Source: CAYZJK01 sp964479125 (GTDB lineage: Bacteria; Patescibacteriota; Saccharimonadia; Saccharimonadales; Saccharimonadaceae). Taken from it: DNA of 24,134 bases. Both the position numbers and the translations under genes were made by a program. Each line of letters begins with the position of its first letter. Position 1 is the first letter of the stretch. This document shows, one piece after another, positions 17,128-24,074 of this stretch. The DNA is taken from the NCBI GenBank assembly GCA_964479125.1, contig CAYZJK010000011.1:1-24134 (forward strand), in the 5' to 3' direction. The notes beneath the pieces were generated by a model. It ran no database searches and was not told the origin of the DNA. It saw only the letters and a program-made list of their open reading frames with translations.

Positions 17128-17156
17128 ACTGCTTAACATTATACATAAGCAGTATG
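17125..17156 (-). promoter_or_regulatory. 11-bp-arm palindrome spanning the pilM -10 box and start codon
   Basis: CATACTGCTTA (17125-17135) and TAAGCAGTATG (17146-17156) are perfect inverted repeats separated by 10 bases that contain the TATAAT box. One arm includes the pilM ATG. On the minus strand the hairpin is followed by AATATTTTT. It can therefore be an operator, or a terminator for the upstream secreted-protein transcript, or both. Confidence 0.7.
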
Positions 17157-17167
17157 AGATATATCAA
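17138..17167 (-). promoter_or_regulatory. pilM promoter
   Basis: On the minus strand TTGATA (17162-17167) and TATAAT (17138-17143) are separated by 18 bases, a near-consensus sigma-70-type promoter. The expected start point is near 17131, 3-4 bases before the second pilM ATG. Confidence 0.8.
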
Positions 17168-17185
17168 GCTGATTATTTTTACTTA

Positions 17186-20100
17186 CTAGAACCGTGGTGG
17201 AAGGTCGAGTATGTTTGTGGTTACCATCTTGCGACCAGAGTCACTAACGTAACTTGCAGCCCAGATGTAAGCATCCACTCCTAGGTTAAAGTTCTCACCC
17301 GCTATACTCTGCTTAAGTTCATATGGCGGCACGTCATTTTGATCGCGGCTACCACTGCGCCTTAGAAGGAGTGTATCCACAGACACTGGGCCGTGTACTG
17401 TTAGCGTGTTATAGCATGGCCAACCTATACCTCTTGGAGTTTGATCGTCTGAATCAAGCCAACAGGTATTTATAGTTCCGTTCGGATTGATCAACCATGA
17501 ATCTACTCTATTAACATTCGGTTCGATGTTGATATCAAACTTGGCTGTCGTTGATGAAGGTCCAATCACCACCTGTGACAGTAAGCTCTCGTTAGGATAC
17601 GAATCCTTTAGCTCTATATTCCCTACAATGTGAATCTTAGCATTATTAGGAGCTAGTAATATTAGAGACTTGCCGTCATCGATTGGCCTTGAGCCGAACA
17701 ACCTAGTGTTAGCACCTAATATATGTACACCACTTGATAGATTAGACACATCTACGTCACCAGAGGCACTTCTCGATCCACCGGTACTAGTCTCGATTAA
17801 TTGTGTCACGATTTCGTCAAACCCGTCGGTAGCTGATCCAAAGTTACCATGTCCACCTGGATTATTAGAGAAGCTAAGCGTACCCAAGTGACTTCTAGTC
17901 TCCCCTTCTGGGGTGTTGATTGTACCTACAGGCGCAGCCGCATCAGCTGGCATACCAACCCTATATCCAGCACCGCTAGCTAAGTTTTTGATTGGTCCAG
18001 CTGCAAAGGCGCCGTATTCAACCCAGCTACCATACGTTCGCAGTGTAGTAGGATTCGCTAGATACTCCTTCGTATTTACCTGTGTATTAATTGACCCACC
18101 AGACATCAAGTCTCCACCTCGAACCTGGAAACTAGGCTTATATCCAGATACTACACAATGAGCTCTAGATAAGAATCGCTTATCTATTCTAGCTGAGTAA
18201 TCAGGATTATAGTTTGAGGCCCGGCGATAATAGTCCGCATCAGCAAATTTTTTGTCATTATCCTGTCTAGAAAGATAAATTGCATAGCAGTACTTGGTAC
18301 CCGGTTCTGTTTCCGCAGGAATCTTCCTAGTAATTAATCCTTCATTCTCGGTAATCAAGTTAACTTCGTTAGTCCGATCTTCGCCACCTATTCCCGGCAG
18401 ATCAGTAAGGTTAATTCCGTCGGCACCACCAAATTCTGGTCTTGAAGCATCACACTCTGCCTCTGGGTCACCTAGCTTGTCCCTAATAAAGCCACATAGC
18501 TGATTTGGATCTATGCCATTAGTTGACCCTAAAGCCTCACCAACGAAGTCCTCGTCACGAATCTCTCTACCGAACTGACCTGGTTTAAGAATCACTTCAA
18601 CGATTCGTGCCCGGGCAGAGTTTTGCAGAGGCGGATGATTCCTATTCCCGCCATCACTATACCTCGGCGAACTTCTAAATCCATCCTTTTGTATTCTAGG
18701 CTCGACTGTAATTTGCGAACCGTCTTGAGCTTTTTGAGTTTCAAAACCAAGAGAAGGTATATGCTTATACGGCTTCTTAAGTTTTACATACAGATTCGGA
18801 TAATATGTAGTTCCGTTATTAGAGTCAGAATGACCTGCGTTACGTGCGGCTAAAACCTGAGCATTCACACTAGTGAGCTTACTCCTACTGTAGTCAATCT
18901 CCCTGTCCCGCAGGTGAACAGGCATATCACCTTGTTGTGGTTGCTGAACATTAAATAGATAAGCTAGCCCGTTAAAGTAATTTTCTCTAACGATCTTAGG
19001 CATAGGCAGCCTTCGAATGATGTCTTGGTTTGTGCCGCCACTGATTGCGTTATCTATTAGGAAAGCGGCAAAATAAACTGCACCCTCCCATCTTAAAGTA
19101 GGTATACGAACACCTAAGATGTTTACTGAACCTCTAGGTGAAGACCCAATTGATTCATTTGACGCAATAACTGTCGGCTGAACACCCCTACCGTAACAAT
19201 CGAGCATCATCTTTCCGTTCAGAGAACTTGGGTAAGTAGTAATACCTGATGCAGATGGTCCATACCCTGCAAGCATCGTTATAGGTGACACTAAAGTTCC
19301 CGGTATTGTAAATGGCAGGCCAATACTAGGAACCGAGAAAGCGTATGATGGCACCATTGGCGCATCGTTACTCAAATACTCCCTACAATTGTCAGCTGGG
19401 TTATTCTTATTTACTGAAAATGGCGTACCTAGGAAATTGAAACCTCGACTTGCTGTGTCATTATTATACTGACCTGGATTATTCCTAATATCTTCAATCA
19501 CTTCACTACCCAGCTCATCGGCAATGATTTGACCATCTGAAATGCTATATGCATCCTCTAGGTTTAGAAAATCTCCTTCGGTAAGCCCCTCTCCGCTATC
19601 CGTACCTGTGCCTGACCTATCCTCAAAGTTAGGGTTACTAAACGATAAATTAGGCATTCCGTTAGGATGGATAACTGAGGCCCTCTGATATAGAAGTGGG
19701 TTAGCAATATGAAATGGGCTAGGCTCCCTGACATTCGTTTGGATACCAGCTAGAGCAGCTATTTTACTAAGATCATATGCAGCCTGCTTGGTAGCATATT
19801 CCTGCATCCACTGAACATTAGGAACGGGGGTAATAGTTGCGCTGAAGTACTCTAAATAACCGATCGGTTGAACACGTGGAGCTGAAAAACTGATAGTATG
19901 ACTATCTGTTATACCTTGTGCGAACGGCGGATTTTGGTCCCAGTCATAAATAGGTACTCGTACAATAGCATTCACCATACCAAACTGGCCAATAATATTA
20001 CCATTACCAAATAAACTTCCTATATTGTTAATATTGTCACCCAAAGTAGAAAGTACTGACGGTGTGCTATAGCAGTTATCATCTAGGAAACTAGCTAGAT

Positions 20101-20224
20101 TCCTTGGATTAGGAGTTTGAGCATGAGAAATGCTTGAATTTAAAATAGAGACTACACTAACTAAAAGAATCGCTACAAGAGCTAATATATATACATTAAA
20201 TTTTTTACGTAACTTAGCGATCAT
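17186..20224 (-). CDS. Large secreted protein of the pilus locus, unrecognised
   Basis: The 1012-residue product has a classic signal peptide: basic start, hydrophobic core 11-28, likely cut after SHA at 35. No von Willebrand A, PilY1 or LPXTG-type feature is seen. About the last 200 residues (LLAPNNAKIHIVGNIEL, VDSWLINPNGTINTC, LTVHGPVSVDTLLLRR) read as a beta-rich or beta-helical domain. Similar GNI/GPV patterns occur, to my memory, in other CPR surface proteins. Several cysteines could form disulfides. It overlaps the upstream foldase gene by 11 bases, suggesting that foldase serves it. A pilus-associated adhesin or tip protein is a positional inference. Confidence 0.7.
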   Translation of the reverse strand: MIAKLRKKFNVYILALVAILLVSVVSILNSSISHAQTPNPRNLASFLDDNCYSTPSVLSTLGDNINNIGSLFGNGNIIGQFGMVNAIVRVPIYDWDQNPPFAQGITDSHTISFSAPRVQPIGYLEYFSATITPVPNVQWMQEYATKQAAYDLSKIAALAGIQTNVREPSPFHIANPLLYQRASVIHPNGMPNLSFSNPNFEDRSGTGTDSGEGLTEGDFLNLEDAYSISDGQIIADELGSEVIEDIRNNPGQYNNDTASRGFNFLGTPFSVNKNNPADNCREYLSNDAPMVPSYAFSVPSIGLPFTIPGTLVSPITMLAGYGPSASGITTYPSSLNGKMMLDCYGRGVQPTVIASNESIGSSPRGSVNILGVRIPTLRWEGAVYFAAFLIDNAISGGTNQDIIRRLPMPKIVRENYFNGLAYLFNVQQPQQGDMPVHLRDREIDYSRSKLTSVNAQVLAARNAGHSDSNNGTTYYPNLYVKLKKPYKHIPSLGFETQKAQDGSQITVEPRIQKDGFRSSPRYSDGGNRNHPPLQNSARARIVEVILKPGQFGREIRDEDFVGEALGSTNGIDPNQLCGFIRDKLGDPEAECDASRPEFGGADGINLTDLPGIGGEDRTNEVNLITENEGLITRKIPAETEPGTKYCYAIYLSRQDNDKKFADADYYRRASNYNPDYSARIDKRFLSRAHCVVSGYKPSFQVRGGDLMSGGSINTQVNTKEYLANPTTLRTYGSWVEYGAFAAGPIKNLASGAGYRVGMPADAAAPVGTINTPEGETRSHLGTLSFSNNPGGHGNFGSATDGFDEIVTQLIETSTGGSRSASGDVDVSNLSSGVHILGANTRLFGSRPIDDGKSLILLAPNNAKIHIVGNIELKDSYPNESLLSQVVIGPSSTTAKFDINIEPNVNRVDSWLINPNGTINTCWLDSDDQTPRGIGWPCYNTLTVHGPVSVDTLLLRRSGSRDQNDVPPYELKQSIAGENFNLGVDAYIWAASYVSDSGRKMVTTNILDLPPRF

Positions 20225-21122
20225 ATTCTACAACCCTTATTTTATTTTTTGCATCTTGAATGTCTTGTGCAATATTTTCACCTGCATCAAATGAATCCAC
20301 CACTCTAACGATATAGAACCCAGACAAATCAACATCCACCACCTCACTTAAATAAGGAAGAGAGGCCTCTGGAAGCTCTTGGTTGATTTGCTCAGGAATC
20401 ATCCCAAACCTATGACCGAATGATCCACCTATCTTTGAGGCAGCGCCATCGGACCTAATTAAATACAGGCCAGTATAACTAGCTGATGTCTGAGTGGTGG
20501 CAGTTATCTGCTCCTCAGCCAGCTCAACATCTTCAGATAAATCCTCCCCTAGACCTTGTAGCCTTTGGTAGATATCTTGAGCAAGAACACCTTCCCTATC
20601 TTTAGTTCGGTCAAAATACGGGAAGTGATACAGGGAACCTAGATACATTTGACCATGTGCCTCTGCTTCCAACACTCTAACGTATCGGTTGAACACCAAT
20701 ACCTGTCCAGCTGGTGAATCAAGCTCATCCTCATACTGCAGAGATGAAAGATAATCTTCAGATATTTCGGATAAAACTAAATCCCACTGCTTATCAACAA
20801 CCTCCTTATGGGCTGGTATCTTCATGTCACCTAGTGCGATTCGATTCTTATGGTATTCAATGAGTGTGTCGTGAGCCTCTTCCTCATTCATATTCAATTT
20901 CTTAGCTGACTTAATATAGTCATTATACTCATCCTGGAATATGATCTCATCACCTACCCTTAGAGCCACCCCTGAGAATGAGCCTCCTTGGCTGCGCAAT
21001 ACTGCAAAGACAGCTAAAACTACCACCACTAATACAGCAACTGCAATGAGTATAGTCTTCTTATTTAAAACCTTTAATAGATTACCCTGCCGTGAATCTC
21101 GGTCTTTAGTCTGTTTGACCAC
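20214..21122 (-). CDS. SurA/PrsA-like membrane foldase of the pilus locus (GTG start)
   Basis: The 302-residue product has a basic N-terminus, one membrane helix (about 24-43) and an extracytoplasmic SurA-type start, ALRVGDEIIFQDEYNDYI. A helical part and a weak parvulin-like end follow (GGSFGHRFGMIPEQINQELP and LSGFYIVRVVDSF). It is probably a chaperone for exported proteins; isomerase activity is doubtful. I keep the GTG start because GGAGG lies 5 bases upstream, and the nearby ATG at 21124-21126 is out of frame and soon stopped. It is the first gene of the pilus locus behind a strong promoter. Confidence 0.7.
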   Translation of the reverse strand: MVKQTKDRDSRQGNLLKVLNKKTILIAVAVLVVVVLAVFAVLRSQGGSFSGVALRVGDEIIFQDEYNDYIKSAKKLNMNEEEAHDTLIEYHKNRIALGDMKIPAHKEVVDKQWDLVLSEISEDYLSSLQYEDELDSPAGQVLVFNRYVRVLEAEAHGQMYLGSLYHFPYFDRTKDREGVLAQDIYQRLQGLGEDLSEDVELAEEQITATTQTSASYTGLYLIRSDGAASKIGGSFGHRFGMIPEQINQELPEASLPYLSEVVDVDLSGFYIVRVVDSFDAGENIAQDIQDAKNKIRVVEYDR

Positions 21123-21159
21123 CCATGCCTCCTGTTATCTCACCTATAAAACTATTGGT

Positions 21160-21188
21160 ATTATATCCATAAGAATTTTATTTGTAAA
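21160..21188 (-). promoter_or_regulatory. Promoter of the foldase / secreted protein genes
   Basis: TTTACA (21183-21188) and TATAAT (21160-21165) on the minus strand are separated by 17 bases, a near-consensus promoter. The leader of about 30 bases carries GGAGG before the GTG start. The -35 box abuts the start of the decayed avd-like gene on the other strand. Confidence 0.8.
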
Positions 21189-21526
21189 CAAGGACTACCC
21201 GTCATTACAATCGCCTTTGAGATTTACAAGATATTACTGGAACTAAATACCAAGCTGGACAAAAAAGTACCGTTACTCGTTGAGTGAACAAGCTGCTAAG
21301 TCCTGGTCAGACGCACTAGAGCAACTGACCTTAGTCAAACACGACCCCCAAACCCATGAAAGCAAGCTATCTGCTTAAGGCTAACACCCCTGCCGAGATG
21401 ACTTCCCTGCATTTACGGGCGATTCTTGAGCTTAAACTTGCGAACGAAACAAATGTTTTGAAAGTCCAAGCACGCCCGAGCGAAGCACGCCGTATGATTG
21501 GTGGCTGACTCAAAAGCGTGCACTAG
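21186..21526 (+). pseudogene. avd: Decayed avd-like (four-helix-bundle, DGR accessory) gene
   Basis: Three consecutive plus-strand frames join into one Avd-like protein. Frame one (21186-21269) reads GLPVITIAFEIYKILLELN. Frame two (21268-21360) reads YRYSLSEQAAKSW and then ALEQLTLVKHDPQ. Frame three (21362-21505) reads LRAILELKLANETNVLK and then EARRMIGG. A TGA (21506-21508) follows, then LKSVH and TAG. Intact family members end with GRMLGGW(L/I)K, so the TGA most likely replaces the conserved Trp codon. With two frameshifts, one stop and no good start codon, it should be non-functional. In DGRs Avd binds the reverse transcriptase and lies beside the template, as here. Some related four-helix proteins are not DGR partners. 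Confidence 0.75.
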
Positions 21527-21539
21527 ACTTTCGCTCCTG

Positions 21540-21652
21540 TACCTCTCCGCCAAGCGGACATCGTTGTCATTGTCAGCATTCGAGTTGTTCAAGTTCGACT
21601 TGCCGTCATTGTTCACATAAGAGTTCGGAACAATCTGCTACCTGCCCACCGT
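21540..21652 (-). repeat. DGR-type template repeat (TR)
   Basis: This non-coding 113-base copy matches 21946-22058 without gaps. On the minus (target-coding) strand it is rich in AAC/AAT codons and contains an in-frame TAG at the codon for W650, so it cannot itself be the end of the gene. By hand count about 23 of its 33 adenines differ from the variable copy, against 5 of the other 80 positions. The block at 21547-21563, with a single adenine, is identical to the variable repeat, as expected of the site where mutagenic homing begins. TR sense is opposite to the neighbouring avd-like pseudogene. Confidence 0.88.
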
Positions 21653-21779
21653 TGCTTCAGAAGCGTCTAATTCTAACTATCACGCATGGCAGTCAGACCT
21701 TGTTGTTTCAGCGCCCCTTATGGCACTACTTTACTGAAGCTTCGTGGGGTATTAAGGGTTATTAAAGTGCTTACTGCCG

Positions 21780-21812
21780 TATCAAGTACCGCTTCACTAG
21801 GAATACTTGATA
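21780..21812. repeat. 9-bp inverted repeat in the spacer
   Basis: TATCAAGTA (21780-21788) and TACTTGATA (21804-21812) are perfect complements around a 15-base loop. There is no T tail on either side, so a structured RNA or cruciform is more likely than a terminator. Confidence 0.55.
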
Positions 21813-21864
21813 GACACATGCAAGCAGACATCTAGTCAGGACACCGATAGGTACAAAAGCCTTT

Positions 21865-21900
21865 GGACTACTTATCCCGAAAAGATTTAGTATGTAGTCC
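21865..21900 (-). terminator. Hairpin about 45 bases past the target stop
   Basis: GGACTAC (21865-21871) and GTAGTCC (21894-21900) form a 7-bp stem with a 22-base loop. The minus-strand tail CAAAGGC is not T-rich, so termination is uncertain. DGR targets often carry a hairpin downstream of the variable repeat, although usually closer to it. Confidence 0.35.
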
Positions 21901-21902
21901 TT

Positions 21903-21929
21903 GAAAGAGAGAAAAGAAGAAAAGGAAGA
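21903..21929. other. 27-base homopurine/homopyrimidine tract
   Basis: The plus strand has 27 consecutive purines directly after the target gene, so the target transcript ends in a pyrimidine tract. It lies 17 bases beyond the variable repeat. The function is unknown; triplex formation or transcript 3' end formation are possibilities. Confidence 0.6.
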
Positions 21930-21944
21930 TCAAAAGTTAGAGTT

Positions 21945-23993
21945 TTACCCCACCGCCAAGCGGACATCGGAGGGAAAGTCAGCCCGCGAGCGGCTCAAGC
22001 ACGGCTCGCCGCCATCGTTCACCCAAGAGCCCGGAACATGCCGCCACCTGCCCACCGTCTTAGGCTCTAGATCAAAGTGGCGTATATATGTTTTGTCGTA
22101 AGCACTGTAGTCATCTAGCCTGTCACCTTGCGCTCGTAGGCTATACCAATAGGTTACAGCTTCTAGTACGCTTGGCACACGGACATCTAATTCAGGCTGC
22201 TTGGCTCGGCGTTCACGTAGCTGTTCCATCTGTGAGTCTACACTACCGTAGCCCATTTCACCGTCGAGACTACTTGGAATCAGGCTTAGACGGATTGGTA
22301 CAGAACCCTTATTGCCTGACAACTCCTTACCTGTGTAATGACCCTTGCGATACAAGTCATCATCGACATAGGTTTCGTAAGGCGGGTCTACACCAAAGGC
22401 TTCAACATATTCTATAGCAAAAGCCCTTGACTTGTAAGTTTCGTAAGACCGGTCTTTACCAAAGGCTTCAGCAAGAGCTATCACTTGAGCTTCGCTGGCT
22501 TCTACGTTCGGTGTAGCAACCAGATTAAATCGAGCGCCGTCTGCAATCAGCTTTTCTACTAGGTAGTCATAGACGCCATTAGCTTGCCATTCTTTGTCTT
22601 TAGCAGCAAATAATTGTTCAAGCTCCTGCATTGAAGCAGCAACTTCACGCTTACCATGCAAACCACGTTTAGTGCCAAGCAGATTATCTGCAACTGTCTT
22701 ATAGGCGCTGTAAGCAGACTGTACTTGCTCTCGTATGACTTCTGGCAAAAAACGAGCAAGTTCTGGCTTATCTTTGTCACCACGCATAGTTCTGATCTCT
22801 TTAACGCGTGGGTCTTCTTCGTAACCAAAGCCCTCAATTTGATGGTCCAGCTCATACAGAAAACGTAACTCATCACTGGTAAGTTCTGCGTTAGGATCAG
22901 CCAACGTCCTCTTTTCAATAGCGGTAAGACATTTCATATCCTCGGCTTTGCGAATATATTCTTCACCGCCGGGCAAGCCTTTAAGACGATCAGCAGTAAT
23001 ATCAGCCATTTCAGCTTCTAGCTCTTGCGCTGCGTTGACGCCACGTACTTCAGCTACCTCGCCCTGCTCCATACGAATGGCAACACGGGGGACTGTATCT
23101 TTGCCGTCTTCGTCACGGGTGTAGTAAACATAGAAGTCACCACCACGAAGCTGCATGCTTGCGGTGCTTTCACCAGCAGTACACCAGCCAGTACCGTGAC
23201 CCTGCAATGAGCCAGACAAGCGGCGTGCTGTTCGGGGGTCGTCAGTCTGATTAAACTTCGTCCATGAGCCACGTATGTCTTTTCTAAGCTCTGGTGAATC
23301 AGGCGTGACTTCCATCACTGCGTGAGCATAGAGCTTGCCAAAATTACCGCTTTTCAGGTGTTTTTGTAGCTGTTCATTGTTAGCCCCGCCGTCTACCTTT
23401 TCGCCTTGAACACGGGATTTATTGAGTACGTCATAGACATACGCCAACGCTTCACGATTCAACTCTGGGTATGGTACTACTGTGCCACGGCCACGCTTAC
23501 TAAACTCTTGCTTATCCTTGTCGTAGTTACCAAGCTTTACAACTGATTCCCATGTGTACGCTTTGAACCAATCTGGATAGCCACCGTCTTCACCACCAAG
23601 ATATTCAACCCACTTGCCAAGTCCTGTACGCTGATCTGTCTGAACAGCTTCAGTCATCATATGGCGCATTTCAGAAGTGATTTGCACATCGCCATGACCT
23701 TGCTCACGAGCAATACGGCGTTGGAGCTCAAAATAACCCTCTGGAACGTCTTCGGCTTTGATGACATGAGCTTCAATTTGACGGTCAATACTACCCTGAT
23801 CACCTGTTAGAATACCGTCATTTGCATAATTTCGGTTCGCTAAAAACCCAAGATAGGCTGAGATTTTATCTGCTGGTTCGTTGGGAATACGCTCACCGCT
23901 ACCACGCAAATAGTCAGCAACTATCTCAACCTCTACAGTAGTGTGTAGGTTGGGGCTCCTTTCGTGGAGAAACTGGCTACCGGGTTCTTTCAT
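21945..23993 (-). CDS. DGR target protein with C-terminal variable region
   Basis: The 682-residue product has no signal peptide or membrane helix, so it is probably cytosolic. The N-terminal half includes a conserved-looking block around W244 to Q323 (GTGWCTAGESTA, then GGDFYVYYTRDEDG, then VPRVAIRM and EVRGVNAAQELE). I recognise the style from large CPR and plasmid proteins but cannot name the family. The C-terminus (about 570-682) ends YIRHFDL, then VPGSWV, then DVRLAVG, a pattern fitting the C-type-lectin-like fold of DGR variable proteins. Residues 646-682 are the variable repeat, with changes at about 17 positions including W650, R651, G655, W657, C665, R668, R670 and F673. The ORF is intact. 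No strong ribosome site precedes the ATG. Confidence 0.85.
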   Translation of the reverse strand: MKEPGSQFLHERSPNLHTTVEVEIVADYLRGSGERIPNEPADKISAYLGFLANRNYANDGILTGDQGSIDRQIEAHVIKAEDVPEGYFELQRRIAREQGHGDVQITSEMRHMMTEAVQTDQRTGLGKWVEYLGGEDGGYPDWFKAYTWESVVKLGNYDKDKQEFSKRGRGTVVPYPELNREALAYVYDVLNKSRVQGEKVDGGANNEQLQKHLKSGNFGKLYAHAVMEVTPDSPELRKDIRGSWTKFNQTDDPRTARRLSGSLQGHGTGWCTAGESTASMQLRGGDFYVYYTRDEDGKDTVPRVAIRMEQGEVAEVRGVNAAQELEAEMADITADRLKGLPGGEEYIRKAEDMKCLTAIEKRTLADPNAELTSDELRFLYELDHQIEGFGYEEDPRVKEIRTMRGDKDKPELARFLPEVIREQVQSAYSAYKTVADNLLGTKRGLHGKREVAASMQELEQLFAAKDKEWQANGVYDYLVEKLIADGARFNLVATPNVEASEAQVIALAEAFGKDRSYETYKSRAFAIEYVEAFGVDPPYETYVDDDLYRKGHYTGKELSGNKGSVPIRLSLIPSSLDGEMGYGSVDSQMEQLRERRAKQPELDVRVPSVLEAVTYWYSLRAQGDRLDDYSAYDKTYIRHFDLEPKTVGRWRHVPGSWVNDGGEPCLSRSRADFPSDVRLAVG
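21946..22058 (-). repeat. DGR-type variable repeat (VR)
   Basis: These last 113 bases of the target gene are the mutagenised partner of 21540-21652. Changes relative to the template, on the coding strand, include AAC to GGC, TGC, CGC and TCC, AAT to TTT, and TAG to TGG. The 17-base block 21953-21969 at the 3' end is unchanged and nearly adenine-free. The TA of the stop codon is the last shared part. Confidence 0.9.
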
Positions 23994-24045
23994 AGTAATC
24001 TTATTTTACTTCAGTGATGTTTTTGTTTTGTCTCTAACAGATTAT

Positions 24046-24074
24046 ATATTATCATATTTTAAGGTACATGTCAA
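24046..24074 (-). promoter_or_regulatory. Promoter of the DGR target gene
   Basis: TTGACA (24069-24074, perfect -35) and TAATAT (24046-24051) are separated by 17 bases on the minus strand. The start point would be near 24039, giving a leader of about 46 bases. A small GTGGT-TC-ACCAC palindrome at 24085-24096 lies just upstream of the -35 box. Confidence 0.65.

Larger units (their letters stand above)
21653..21944. other. Non-coding spacer between template repeat and target gene
   Basis: About 290 bases hold no ORF I can support on either strand. I see no reverse-transcriptase motif (no YADD-like or LPxG-like block). Visible structures are two inverted repeats and a homopurine tract, listed separately. 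Confidence 0.6.

Noticed and set aside
17137..17139. First ATG of pilM
   Set aside because: It lies within the TATAAT box and would not be transcribed from that promoter. The second ATG gives the usual PilM N-terminus.
17125..17156. Possible dif-like Xer site (TGTATA core, 11-bp arms)
   Set aside because: The arms are separated by 10 bases rather than 6-8, they are perfectly symmetric, they do not match the usual inner arm ends, and the site overlaps a strong promoter and start codon.
21413..21616. Minus-strand 67-codon ORF ending inside the avd remnant and beginning in the template repeat
   Set aside because: Its first third is the template repeat read in the target frame. It starts after the in-frame TAG, continues antisense to the avd-like pseudogene and has no ribosome site. 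It is better explained as non-coding template DNA.
21653..21790. Short plus-strand readings such as an ASEASNSNYHAW stretch and an RPLWHYFTEASWGIKGY stretch, considered as reverse-transcriptase or second-repeat remnants
   Set aside because: They are too short, interrupted by stops, and no RT motif is present. I cannot support a gene here.
22559..22918. Minus-strand 119-codon ORF inside the DGR target gene
   Set aside because: It is a shadow frame of the intact 682-residue ORF, with no ribosome site and no recognisable domain.
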